Source: Chrysaora quinquecirrha (taxonomy: Eukaryota; Cnidaria; Scyphozoa; Semaeostomeae; Pelagiidae). Taken from it: 64,000 bases of DNA. The stretch lies in the NCBI GenBank assembly GCA_014526335.1, contig JACTAT010000076.1:509601-573600 (forward strand). Reading direction: 5' to 3'. Of this stretch, positions 41,741 to 53,828 are shown in pieces; positions within the stretch are counted from its first letter, which is position 1, and the number at the start of each line of letters is the position of its first letter. The position numbers and the translations under genes are program-made. The notes below the pieces were generated by a model. It saw only the letters and a program-made list of their open reading frames with translations. It did no database searches and was not told the DNA's origin.

Positions 41741-42724
41741 ATTTGCCCAAATTTTTAATTTTAAATTTGAATTTTGGGTTTTCTTTTTAAGGGGGAAAAA
41801 TTTTTGGAAAAAATTTAAAAAAAAAAAAAATTTTCTTGAAAAAACCCAAAAAATTTAAAAAAAAAGGGTTTTCCTTTTCAAACCCAAAGTTAAATAAAAA
41901 AAATTTTTGGAAAAAAAAATTTATTTAAAAAAAAAAATTTTTTACAAAAAATTTGGTTTAAATTCTTTTAAATTATTAAAAAATTTTTTTTTTTATTAAT
42001 TTTCCTCTTTTCCCTTTTTTTTAAATTTAAAAATTAAAAGGCTTTCTTTTAAATTTAAAATTCCCAAAAATTTTTGTATTTAATAAATTTTTAATTTTCT
42101 TGTTTAAAATTTTAATTGTTTTTTTTTTTTAAATAAATGTAAAATTTTTTAAAATTTTCCCTTTTAATTTCCCAAAAATTTTTCTCCTTTAATAATTCCC
42201 CTTTTTTTTTAAAAATTTCTCAAAATTATTTTCTTTTTTTGTTTGTTTTTAAAATTTCTTAAATTTTTTTAATTAAAATTCTTTTCCTTTTTTAAACTTT
42301 AATTTTATTTTAAAAATTTTTAAAAACAATTTTTTTAAATTTAAATTTTTAAATAAAGTTCCTTTTTAATCAAAATCCTTTTTAAATTGAAACCCAAATT
42401 AAAAAATTCAAAAAAAAATTTTCCCTTTTCAAAAAATTTTTTTTAAAAATTTTTTAAAAATTTTTTTAATTTTATTTTTAAAAAACTTTTTAAATTACTT
42501 TTTATATTTTAAAACAAATTCTTTATTTTTTCAAAACAAATTTTACCAAATAAAACAAAAAAAATATTTTTAATACAAAAAAATTAAAATTAAAATAATT
42601 TAAAAAAAAAAGTTTTTTAAAAAAAAAATTCATTTAAATAATCCTAAATTTTTTGGATAAAATTTTCTCCCGAAAATTCAAGGGGACTTTTTAAATAAAA
42701 ATTTTTTAGGTTAAAAAACTTCTT
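41741..42724. other. Corrupted low-complexity sequence, probably hiding the capsid N-terminus
   Basis: Almost a kilobase of A and T runs with rare G/C doublets (for example CCC, GGGG), unlike any other part of the window and with no reading frame. It begins and ends abruptly at gene edges. The missing capsid N-terminal half and its promoter should lie here. It looks like failed consensus calling rather than biology. Confidence 0.7.
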
Positions 42725-43489
42725 TTGGCTTCTTGGTTGAATGGTCAATTGTATGATGGTTCTAGAGGTTTTCATTTACAATTTCAAAGAGTGGATAATG
42801 AAATGGCGGTGCAATGTCCTATGGCACTCAAAGGTCATTTTGAATATTTTATAAAAGAAATAAAATTGCACCTAAGAACGATTAATTTAACAACTGAAAT
42901 GTTGAAAGCATATATCAATAAATATAAAGCAAGTGAGCAAACGCAGTCTTTTCCTTTTACCCGTTATAGAGTTACTAATTATTTTCCCGATCAAACAGTT
43001 CTTAATGTATATGAAAGAAGTATATACAACGAGAAACTTCCCGAATTTTGCTTTACCATATTTAGAGGGCAAGAGCATGGGAGAGGAAGTACAGAACACA
43101 ATCCATTCAATTACTTGCATATTCCAGGAGAATCATTTAACTTACAAGTTTTTAGCAATCACGAAACATCTCTTAGAGCGGTAGAATATACTGACAGAGA
43201 TTCTGTTTTGAATGGTTTGTTTCATGTGTTAGATAGGAATAATAATATGTTTGACGTTGATCAATTTTTGACTAGAAATGGTTATGCGATATATCCATTT
43301 AAGTTAACTACGACAAGATACCAGAGAAATGGTCAGAGAATAGTCGATGCAAGAACTGGACAAGTACAATTAAAATTACAATTAAGGGCTAGATTTGCTG
43401 GAAATTATTTAATAACTTGTCTTGGAATATTTTCTAATCATATGGAAATTGTTGAAGGAGGAGGAGTTGTTCTTGATTATATACCATAA
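42725..43489 (+). pseudogene. Polinton major capsid protein (double jelly-roll), C-terminal half
   Basis: 254 codons with no proper start (the first codon is TTG straight after corrupted sequence), about half of a usual Polinton capsid protein. The order of blocks fits the family: a LRTINLTTEML strand, FPFTRYRVTNYF, a PEFCFTIFRGQEH strand, the STEHNPFNYLHIPG loop, then NGYAIYPFKLT, TGQVQLKLQLRARF and a VVLDYIP end. The protein forms the icosahedral shell. Its stop overlaps the protease ATG (TAATG). Confidence 0.75.
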
Positions 43490-44094
43490 TGTTAGATGAA
43501 GATGTAGAAAATATTTGTAAGAAAGATGATCATATAAAACAAAGTTTTAAAAAAGTATTAGCTAAGGATGATGTTAGAATTCAAATGTCATTAAACGAAA
43601 GCGCATTAGAAACATTGTATGAAGAACAACCATTTTGTTTCCGCATCTTTTGTTTTGAATACTGGAACATATAAACAAAGAGGAAGACATTGGCAAGCAG
43701 TATATTTTGATATTGATGGAAACTGTTTTATTTTGATTCATATGGACATAAACCAGAAGAAGATTATATTCGATTTTGTGAGAAAATAAACAGTTTACGT
43801 AATAGAAACGCAAATCGTATTCGTTTTAAACTTCACTATATGACGAGAGAGATTCAAGCATATAATACTAGCGTATGTGGGGAATACTGTATATACTTTT
43901 TGTATCAGATGAACACTTTGAAATATCCTATATACATAAGTAAAATCATGGAAATGGAGTTTCCCCCACCAGATAAATCAAGTGAAAAGCGTGATCAATG
44001 TGATAATTATAGACAATTTTATATAAACGATGAATTTGTAAGAGAATGGGTTCAAAGAAAATATAATTATGATAAAATAAAAAACATTATATAA
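43489..44094 (+). pseudogene. Adenain-like cysteine protease, frameshifted
   Basis: A C5-type maturation protease. The His is in RHWQAVYFD (about 43686), the acidic residue in FDSYGHKP (about 43735), and the catalytic Cys in TSVCGEYCIYFLY (Cys codon 43876-43878). Between the start at 43489 and 43840 the frame changes twice, near 43630 and 43722, both next to T runs. The ATG overlaps the capsid stop. The two small proteins that follow carry matching cleavage motifs. Confidence 0.85.
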
Positions 44095-44157
44095 ATATGA
44101 GTTGCTTAAATATGTTTTATTTTTCTATTTCTCATTATATTGGATTATAAATTAATC

Positions 44158-44481
44158 ATGAAAAGATTAAATAAACAAAAGATTAAGAAGAAAAAGAAGA
44201 TAAAAGGAGGAGGGCTTTTCAAAAATTTACAACATTGGATTCTTAAAACTGGAATCGGCATTACTCCAATTGCCGGCTTTCAAAAGGCTTTAAAACCAAA
44301 AGTTAAATTAAAAGGAGCAAAAAAATTTAAACCATTACAATTTGTACCTAGAGAATTTTGGAGAGCTGCAGGTGCTCCTAAAAGTTCATTGGATAAATTT
44401 GTTTATGCTAATGATCTGTTAAAAAAGAATAGACCATCTTTAGCGCGTCAATTAAAAAATAAACATATAAAATTAGATTAA
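44158..44481 (+). CDS. Small basic virion-precursor-like protein
   Basis: Starts MKRLNKQKIKKKKK at 44158; the in-frame codon at 44140 is TTG. An IKGGG motif near residue 17 fits the adenain cleavage rule (M/I/L)-x-G-G-x. The rest is Lys-rich with a LKTGIGITPIAGF amphipathic stretch, similar in style to adenovirus pVI or pX. It sits between the protease and another basic protein, with stop and next ATG overlapping (TAATG at 44479-44483). Function inferred from motif and place. Confidence 0.7.
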   Translation: MKRLNKQKIKKKKKIKGGGLFKNLQHWILKTGIGITPIAGFQKALKPKVKLKGAKKFKPLQFVPREFWRAAGAPKSSLDKFVYANDLLKKNRPSLARQLKNKHIKLD

Positions 44482-44923
44482 TGGCTAGTTTAGCAGCAAG
44501 TGTAATCGCATCTATGGTTATTGATGATATGTTAAAAGATGATGGAGGGAAAGAAGTGGCAGAAATGATGGGTGGGGGATATAAGTTTACGAAGCAACGT
44601 TTAAATCATCATTTGAAGAAGATGGGGTCGGCATTAACACGTGTGGCTGTTCGTCAAGCTTTAAGAAAAGGTGGACAAATGGCTGCTAAAAGACTTACAA
44701 AACAAGCAGTTAAAAGATTGGCAATCAAAGGAGCAAAATCAGCTGCAAAAGCCGCTGCCGCAGGTGGAATAGGATTAGCTGCTGATGCAATTCTTAAAAC
44801 AAGAAAATTAATGGAAATGGATCTAATGGTAAAGTAAAGAAGAGAATGAAAAGGATGAATAGCAAAAGAAAGAGATTATTAACAAAACAATTAATAAAAG
44901 ATTTTCGTATTCTTCATCGTTAA
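44481..44923 (+). pseudogene. Ala/Lys-rich basic core-like protein with C-terminal frameshift
   Basis: MASLAASVIASMVIDDML start. An MMGGG motif near residue 31 again fits the adenain rule. The middle is alanine- and lysine-rich with repeats such as KRLAIKGAKSAAKAAAAGG. The open frame stops at 44837; a +1 frame directly continues with very basic sequence (KKRMKRMNSKRKR) to 44923, so one base was probably lost near 44815. It could be a DNA-condensing core protein. It meets the polymerase gene tail to tail 50 bp later. Confidence 0.65.
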
Positions 44924-44973
44924 ATACTTTCATTATTAATAGAATAATATCAATTAACTGTTTATTTATGAAG

Positions 44974-47900
44974 TTAAATATCTAAAGGGATGGTGCTGAT
45001 TCCATCTTCTAACACTATTCTTTTACAATAAAAGTGTGTTAATGCCCTTTTCTCTTGTTCGTATTGACAAATTGCACCATACTTTCTTTTTAGTCCTCTG
45101 TTTGTTGCTAGAATAGTTTTTCTGTTATCCAACGCATCTTTATACAATTTCATCGGATTCTCTCCATCAAATTGTTTTTTTTTTGTATTCCCTTCATGCT
45201 AAATTTAAAAGTTTTATTACCTTCATTTTCGACGATATAAGTTTTGCTGTTTAAACTTATCATATTTGTCCCTTCGAATTCGAGTTTAAACTTTCCGGGA
45301 GTACGTTTTCCGAATTTGGCAGAAGGAGTAATAAAGAATTGTTGTTTTAGTTTATCATATTCTCTATTTTCTTTCAATTGTGGTTTGACATTTTCATCAA
45401 ACGTTTTGCCGTTTTTAAGCCATATATATAAACTGTCAGTGTCCATCTCGCACAATTCGAATGAATTTGGTTCTAGAACTTCAACAAAAAAATCATAATA
45501 GCATTGAAGCATTCTTAGTTTTGCGTAGAAGAAAACATTCCAACCGATATAATACGCTTGATTTTCATGTATTTTATTTTTTTGGAGATATGACTTCAAT
45601 TATATTATCTTCAAGTAATTGTCCATCTAAGATTTGACCAATGTTTATTTTTCTAAACGGTCTTCCTTTCACTAAATAACTAACTTCTCTTTGTTTTGTT
45701 TTATTCATGATTGTAATTCCAAAAGCAGAATTTCCAATTAACTTAGAAGTTTCAGCTCTCATAGATGAAGATGGATCTTTATCTCCTCGCAGTCTATCTT
45801 TAGCGATGTTTTCCACAAAATTCTTGAAGATGACTTTACTTTTGTACTGTATGAAACAATGTACTTTTGTAATTATTAATCCATGGTCAAGGTACCATTT
45901 AGCCAAAGCGGTGTTTAAACCATAATTTGTACCAAAATATGAATTTATTAATAATCGCCTATCGGCAGTTGAGAACCCACAATCCGCAACCACTTGTTGC
46001 ATATATTCTCCGATATCGTCGAATCGCACAGTTGCATTCTTGAATATAGGCGTAAACTCTTGGAATTTCTCTTTCAATTCTTCTGGGGTGTGAATATCAA
46101 CTTCAAGCGCGCCAAATACCCGCTCATTTTGTATATCATCCAATAATTGGCGTAATGATATCTCACCTTTGTCACTATTATGTATTTTGTTTTGAACTAT
46201 AAACATGCGTATTTCTTCACCAGCTTTGCTTTGGAAAAGTTTTTTCCACTCACATTCTTTCATTCTTATAATCGTATATCCTCTGTTTTCTAAAAAGTCG
46301 TCACGTGCTTGATCAAAGTTGCGTATCTCTTCAGCTGTTAATTTACGCTCTCCTTCAAAATGTGATGCGAAAGTTTTGATTATTTTATTATCAAGACATT
46401 CTTTACAAGCATGGTAATAACATCCATCAAATTCGTAAACGATTCTGTTTATTTCATCGATCCCATCAACAAATATGTGATTTATAGATTTGAAGTGCTG
46501 GAAAAATGCTTGTTTTTCTTGTAGTGTGATTCGGAAGAGATGTTCGCGTTTAAAGTATTTTCCACTTATATCGTCCAAACAGACATTCTCGATCCAATCT
46601 AAGTATTGATCTGCAATTACACTTTTACATGGTGCTGTTGAAAAAAAGGTACGATAAATGCGATTAAAATTTCGGTATAGGATTTTTAATATAAAATTAA
46701 TCAGACATCGTTAACTTAAGTGTAAGATAAATACCTTTAGGAGTCTCTTCTCTGTATAAAATTTCATCTTCAATATCGTTGATTTTCCATATTATTGGTC
46801 TTCCAACTGGCATTGGCTGCTGAAGACAATCGAGATACAAGGCCGCACAATCATGTCCTTCTATTCTCCCTCCATCAGTTTTTCTTTTGAATATAATGGA
46901 TGGCCCACCGACGATATGTTTTTTATAGAATTCCATGATCCATTTGTTTTCAACATACATTATTTTTGCCTCTGTATTAGACTTGTACATTATTTTATTG
47001 GCAAGTGAAGGAAGGCTTATACCATCATGGGTAAGATCTATCCCATATCTATGGAATTCTTTTGCGTATGTTTTTATTGCATCTTTAAAAGGTATGACAT
47101 CTATACTGTTATACCATTTTAAATAGTCTGCCAATGATTTCCAACCTTTATCTCGCCATATATTTTGCAACATTCTATAATTCTCTTCACCCGTTAACGG
47201 TTTATTTTTCCATTTTAGATTTTGTAAAGCTTTTAATTCGATTACCTTGTCAGCACATGATGTATATTGTTGTTCCTTTTTTAGATTATTAATTTCTTTT
47301 TCAAAACGTTGATATTGGATTTCCAGCGTATTTTGATCTTGCTGTAAGGAACTTTTAAAACTTTCATACGGTGGAAGTTCTGTATTATTTAATTTTTCAT
47401 AGCAGTCTATATATTCATAAGGAAAAAACGATTTTTCGACAGTACCTTTTGTAAATGACTTTATAAATGTGTCCAAGTTATAACCAGCAGCTAAAAAATT
47501 AGCAATATCTAGAAATTGAAGACTTCTTGATTCAATTGAGTAGTTACTTCGAAGTGGAAAAGGGAAATCTCTTTCAAAATACCTAAATTCAATGGATTTA
47601 TATTTCGTACCATTTTTGATGACTTTAGACTCCCAATTATGCTTTATCATCTCTGGAAAAGCCATTTCGATATTAACGGTAAGTCGTATCCACTACTATT
47701 AAAACCAAAAATCGGAAGCGTGATACATTGAGTGTATAATGAACGATATAAGTCAACATGTTTTGAAAACACATTTAATATTGCGGTCAGTCTTTCTTTA
47801 ACTGAATCAAATAATTTAGTATCGCGATTGCAATTTTCCACATCTTTACAGTATTCATCATGATCTTCATCGTTAATGATAACTTTAAAGTACTCTTCAT

Positions 47901-50527
47901 TACTGAGCTGTTCTTTTTCAAAGAATTCGTCTAGATCGCACTCTGGTGTGGATAAAATAAAATCATCAATTTGACTCCAGGCTTGATCATCATTTTCATT
48001 TTCCAATTCAGTGATATCTATGTTTCGTAGTTCATATATTGTAATGCATTGTTCCTTCGTAAGTTCTTGCATTAGTTTTGTATTTAATTGAGCGAATTCT
48101 TGATTAGACATGATAATGAGTTCATCAAAATGATAAAATATTTTATCTTCACTTAATAGTACAACTTTTTATCAAAAAAACTCTTTGATTTTCTCGAATA
48201 TTAAAGCGTGTTTAGCGAAACATAATTTCGCTTTTTGTGATTGCATGTTAATTAAATGATCCATCATTTTATGGATTAATGTTTTTGGTTCATTGTCCAT
48301 TTCAAAATTGCTTGCTGTAGGTAATTTTCTTCTTCTTCTTCATTAAAACTATTACTTAGAGCAAATGAGATAGGCTTTTGAATTTTGAAATAATCAGGTT
48401 CTCCTGCCAAAACTTTTTCAGCTATAAAATCTCTTTCCAACATTAGGTTACCATCATCATCGAAGCACGTATAACAATTAATGTTTTTTTTATCGAAAAA
48501 ATGTTTGTTACCTTCTTCATCTATGACAAACGCTTCTCCACCATATATGAATTCTTTTCCGTAAAAGAGATCAGATTCGGGAACTGTTACTTTTGAGTTT
48601 AAGGATTCGAAATCAAAAACAGCGAATAATTCATTGAAAAGGTATTCGTTATCATCATGTTGTTCTTCTTCTTTATCTTTCACATTGCATTCTTGCAAAC
48701 CCAATGTTGTTTTGTTAATTTTGTACATATTCATTATATCTTCAATTATTGCTATGTGACTTGAAATTTCGCCTTTGGGATATTTTATTACAGTTTTTTT
48801 CAATGAACATTTTTTAATATGTCTGACTAGATGACGTTTTGAACCGTAGCAATTGGAACACTGAGAACATATAAAGTTTTTAATTCCAAGTCCATCCATT
48901 TTTTGATTATACAAAAGTGTTCGTTGTAAAGTAATAAATTCAATTTTATATTTGTACTATATTTTAATGACGAAGTGTAGACATCTTGTAAAGCGCTGAG
49001 TTGAATAGGATTATCATCTTTGTCTTTTTTAAAGTGACCTGTGTACACATTGATTTTTACACCATATATGTATTCCATGTTTGAAATATGTTGTAGGTAG
49101 AATCCATCAAATTTTTCGATATTTGCAAAAGTACAATAATCTTTTATCATTGTTTCGAGAGATGGAACATCATTTTCATTGTGTTCAAGTTTCACTTTTC
49201 TAATTGCTCGAAAAAGCAAGCATCATCTATCATAGTTCGTCTTTTTGAAGGATGTTTAAAACCGTTGATATCGATTGTATTGTTTTTTGTTAAACAACTT
49301 GGCAGATGTTCAGCACAATCTCTTGCAGCCCTGACTTTAATATTTTTTCCATTTTTTCCAGCGCTAATAATTGTAACACTCATATTAGTTGCTCGTATCA
49401 ACCCCCAAGAACTGTTTTCGAAATTTTTCTTAATTATATCTATGAAAGGTGTATTACGTATGGATTCAATAGTTGATTCCATTTCTTCTTTATTCTTTAT
49501 ATCAAATTCCTGAAGATGAATATTACTACTTTCATTTATCGAAGATTTTAAATGGTGTAATTTGTAATCTGAAACGAAGTAATAGCGCAATTCTTTAGTT
49601 TCTTTATTCTGGAGTATAAAAGCAAATGAAACAACCATCTTAACAGGAAGCATATCACAGACTTCATAGTACACATCCCATAAATGCTCGCTGATTTGAT
49701 CATGAAGCAATTCATTTTTCAGTAAGTGGAAATTAAATTTGTAAATCCATTCAAGAGAATGTGTATAAGAGTGACTTGCTATATGTTCGATATGCTTTTT
49801 GTAATGCTGAATAAGTTTTTCTTTTTCTTCACCTTTAAATTTTTCATTACGTACTGTTTTATCGTTGTTCCATGGCTGATGAAGATATTGACATTCATTC
49901 CAGAACGAGCGAATATGTCCAATAGATGGTTTCAGGTATTTGCAAACGTTTAATTTACCATGGACTGCAATACGATGACGTTGTAAATTGTTAGAGTATT
50001 TGAAGTTTTGTTCGCAAAAATCACATGAATAAGGATGTTGGTCAATGTTATGTTCTTCAAGATGTTTATTCAAATTTTTGTATGAATGTAACACTTTCCC
50101 CGCATCTGAAGCAGTCATATTTATCATGCATTAAAAATTTATGATTAAGTAATTTTCTCTTTTTCCAAAATTGCTGTCCACAAACATCACAATTGAATGA
50201 TAAATTCTTCTTGTTAAAAACTTCGTTTTGTTGCTTAATGTACTTTTCGTTATGCCATGAATTTACATGTTTTTGCTTCCAGATTTCTGATTTAAATGTT
50301 CTAGAACAATAAGGACATTCATATTTAACATCGTTGTTTCTTTTACATCCAGACACATGTTTGCGCAATTTTAAAATTGAACTAAACTTGTCTCCACATA
50401 TTAAGCATTTATATGATTCTCCATGTAGTTTGTGTAGATGTGAAGTTAATTCTTTCCTCGTTTTGAAATTTTTCTTGCAATATACACAAGTTAATGGTTG
50501 AAGCTCCTTGATTTTCTTACCCGCCAT
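44974..50527 (-). pseudogene. Polinton DNA polymerase B, copy 2, full span, frameshifted
   Basis: About 1,850 codons, long for the family. From the ATG at 50527: six C2H2 fingers, the DDACFF region, the ExoI motif FDFES (about 48620), GFNSSGYDLPL (about 47680), motif A ALYLDCLQQPMPVG (about 46830), a VYEFDGCYYHAC endonuclease-like insert (about 46430), motif B AETSKLIGNSAFG (about 45740) and motif C MDTDSLY (about 45440). It ends GISTIPLDI at 44974. At least seven frame changes occur, mostly in homopolymers, including one at 45176-45186. Confidence 0.92.
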
Positions 50528-50714
50528 TTCGTATGAATGACAGGTTTAAAAGTGAACTATATGAAGTTCTATTCCAGAATTTATAGAAATTTAGACACAT
50601 TTTATGACACATGTCAATCAATCAGTCAATCATTAACTAACGAAAATATTATATACAAAAGAATACGTCAATCAATCGATCAAGTATTAAATAATTATGA
50701 CACATGTCAATCAA
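50528..50714. promoter_or_regulatory. Polymerase promoter region, copy 2
   Basis: Same two TGACACATGTCA palindromes and ATCAATC repeats as 3684-3870; one ATCA unit has changed to GTCA. Confidence 0.6.
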
Positions 50715-51092
50715 TCAAACTTTACTATTTAATAGACTTTTTACCGCTTTTTTATATTGTTTATTTATTTCTTTAGATAGTAAAGAGTTATTATCATTTT
50801 GTAAGATTACATAAAAAAGTTCACTAAGTCTAAGATCATCTATTAATGCGGAAGTATGAGTAACATATTCCAATAAGTGTTTCATAAGTTCTAAAAGGGA
50901 GCCATATGAATTGCAGAATTTGAAGTTCTTCTTATTGTGAAGAATAGCATAGTTTATGTTTCTCAGTGTAGCTCCATTTAGTACCAACATCTTTTTCATA
51001 TATTGAAATTTCTTCTTTAATACTTTGTTAATAGCAAATATATCCCGTCGCTGTTGGATCATGATTTTCTTCTTTCCTTTAAAACTGTTCAT
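50715..51092 (-). CDS. Unknown 125-aa basic helical protein, copy 2
   Basis: Same protein as 3871-4248 with no amino-acid change visible. Its conservation in both copies while neighbours are broken is notable. Confidence 0.75.
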   Translation of the reverse strand: MNSFKGKKKIMIQQRRDIFAINKVLKKKFQYMKKMLVLNGATLRNINYAILHNKKNFKFCNSYGSLLELMKHLLEYVTHTSALIDDLRLSELFYVILQNDNNSLLSKEINKQYKKAVKSLLNSKV

Positions 51093-51194
51093 ATTGCTTT
51101 ATTTTCAAGTGATTTCAAGCTTATCTTAATGCTCCATCTTGAATGACATAAATGAATAAAAATGTCTGAACGTTTTTATTTATACCTTACTCAA

Positions 51195-51880
51195 TTAATG
51201 TTGTTGTGGTTGTTCATATTTTTTCGGCTCGAGCTCTAGAGAAGTAAAAAATGATTGAACATGTTTTTGTTTTCCTTCCCCATCTTCTACATTGATTGAC
51301 ATTGTATTTTCTTCATCATCGTAATCTTCACTCAATGCAAAATTGTCACAATCCCCATCTACCATATCACCAAATTTTTTTAACTTTCTAATTTTCTTAG
51401 TCACAGCTGTTTTGTTAGTAGAAGACTTTTTAAGTTTGCGTTTTGTGCCAGTTTTGGGTGCTTTATCTTGGAATTCATATCCATTCCAATCTAATTTATA
51501 CCATCCTTCACTTCTTTCATTATGAAGTGAATGTGTTTGATTAGTTGTTGGTTCTGTAAATATAACTTCAACTATACTTTTCAATCTGCCAATAGTTGAT
51601 TTTTCTATGTAATCTTTAAGTTCATTTTTTAGACGATCTTCTGGAGTTTTATCATATTTGACTTTGAACTTACTCTGTATAACATGAGAAAAATAATATC
51701 CCGCATTCCAGTTATATGTCGACTGAGGTTTGTGAGATATATAAATTTCCATTGAAGGTAACTCTTTTGGAAACGGGAGATGTAATAATACAACTCTTGC
51801 ACGTCTTGTAAAAAATTTAGTTCGTGAATAATTTCCATCATTCCCTTTTCAATATTATTATTCATTTCATTAGAAGCCAT
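51195..51880 (-). pseudogene. Unknown acidic-tailed protein, copy 2
   Basis: Copy of 4347-5032. The N-terminal MASNEM frame starts at 51880 and the main frame reads 185 codons from 51752. A T run near 51810 is one base longer than in copy 1 but still out of frame. One extra T near 51220 also changes the C-terminal end. Confidence 0.55.
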
Positions 51881-51994
51881 ATCTTTTGGTTCACTAGCAC
51901 GGTTCTTAATTTTGTATTTGTGAAATTAATTTACTTTACTTCCATTTCGGATTTTATAATAATTCTAGATTTGATATTTTTTTAAATTTTATAT

Positions 51995-52156
51995 CTATTT
52001 TAGTTTCGTCCAAATTCCAGGAGTTATCCCATTCAACGATAAATTAAGCTGTCTCAAATCAGATCTTAGTTTTTTCTTATCAGAATTTTTACTTTTGTTT
52101 CTCTTTTTTTTCTCCTTAGAAGATTGTTTCTTTTCAATTTTCCTTTTTCTTGGCAT
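51995..52156 (-). CDS. 53-aa lysine-rich small protein, copy 2
   Basis: Intact version of the gene at 5148-5308: MPRKRKIEKKQSSKEKKK start and GIWTKLK end. The ATG at 52156 is preferred over the upstream in-frame start because the earlier part is hydrophobic and not conserved in copy 1. Confidence 0.6.
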   Translation of the reverse strand: MPRKRKIEKKQSSKEKKKRNKSKNSDKKKLRSDLRQLNLSLNGITPGIWTKLK

Positions 52157-52307
52157 TTTGTGTTGTACTTTTCTTTCTAATTTGCTCAAGACAAAGTGAA
52201 TTAAAAACACAAAAGGTTAAACACATATTTTTATATCTTCAAAGCAATACAAAACTAAAAAGTTATACAATTAAGGTATTAGTAAAAGTCCTGTTGTTGC
52301 TCTTAAA

Positions 52308-53582
52308 TTACCATTCATTTACATCTCCTCCTTCTTCTTCTTCATCGGTATCGGTGATTACATACTTCTTCTTTTTAATAACTGCCTTTTTCTTTTTACC
52401 TCTGTCTTCTTTCTCTTTTATCTCCCCTTCACTTTCTCCTCCTTCACTATAGTAGCTAGAGCTCATTGCCATCATTTCTTGTTTTTCTTTTATCAATTTC
52501 TGTTCGATATCTGAATATGTATCACTTTTCACCTCATCATCTTCATCATCATCTTTCGAAACTTGAGAAATTTTGGGCTTCTTTGAAACAGGTGCAGCGA
52601 GTGCAGGCAATCTTCTCTTTTTTGTCATACTCCATTCCACCCAATTCTTGACAGGTAAATTTGAATATTCATCCGGCAATAGGGCTAAAAGTTAATATAA
52701 AAAAACATAAAAAAAATTCAATCTCTATCAAACATGTAAAAAAAATATGTTTTAAGATCGAGTAATGTATAGTTACCTTTCAAATATTTCTCCTCTGATA
52801 CTACTTCTTCCACTTGACCTTCTTCATTTACAATTAATGGTTGTACAGTATCTTTCAGTGTTGGGAAGTATTTGTGTAGATTACATGTTGTTCCCACTCC
52901 TCCAAACATCCATTCAAACAAAGCATCTAGTTCACTAACTTTTAAAAGCATGGATTTATTCTCCATTAACCCACCAGTTGTTGTGTTTTTCCTCTTCAAC
53001 AAAATACTGAGGCCAAATCCTCCTTTCTCACAATTGGGAGTAAAGAAAATATCAATCATATCTTTGTACGACTGGTTGTCTTGATATTTAAATTCTTGTG
53101 TTAGATCCACAGTAGCAATCTTGCTCTTAACTTTCCATCCTTGCTTTTTTCATAACTTCTAATAGCATTTCGACTCCTGCTCGGTCTTTTTCTCTCACCT
53201 TTTCATCAAGTCCAAAATGAGTGTATATTCCTTTGTACTTGTTGATGATGTTCACCATTTTTTCTATTTTCTTCTTTGAGATTAAAATTCTCTTATTACT
53301 ATCAGAATCGTCGAATTGGTCAAGATGGATATCTGCATCAAATTTTTCTGGCGACATTGGGAAACCATAGCACAACTTTTCTTTTTCGATCATAATCTCT
53401 CTGCTTTTCCCATCTTTAAATTGGGTTTTTTGTTTCACCACTGCCAAGCTTACGACTTCTACTGTGTTGTCATCATTTCCTTGTGTAATACTTAACACTT
53501 GTTTCTTCGAAACGTAATTTAGAGAACTTTCTGCCATACCTGTTTCTTTACTTTTTTTCTTACAGTCACTTGAAGTGTTCAA
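52308..53582 (-). pseudogene. Two-exon nuclear-type accessory protein, copy 2
   Basis: Exon 1 52777-53582, intron 52685-52776 (92 bp), exon 2 52308-52684. Splice signals are the same as in copy 1. The N-terminal part reads through where copy 1 has a deletion, but an extra T near 53145 breaks exon 1, and exon 2 carries a local double frame change near 52390-52415. Each copy is thus broken at a different place. Confidence 0.65.
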
Positions 53583-53828
53583 ATAAATTTGTGAACTTCA
53601 CGAATTTTGTGCTCGTATTTATATAATCGAGCCTATTGTTTTATTAAAATGATTGACACTTTGACAGCCTTTATTATTAATGTTGATATGTGTCAATCAA
53701 AAATATCAACAAGAAATATGCCAATCAATCAAAAAAGTCTTATAAATATTAATTATTTTCTTTTCATTTTATTTCAATCACAATTCAACATAGGTTGTAT
53801 TAATTTTACACAAGGATCTATCAACATC
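53583..53828. promoter_or_regulatory. Divergent promoter, copy 2
   Basis: Same TATA pair and TALE-type sites as 6733-6978, unchanged as far as I compared. Confidence 0.7.

Noticed and set aside
42725..42727. TTG as a real capsid start codon
   Set aside because: It directly follows corrupted sequence and the protein lacks half of the family's length.
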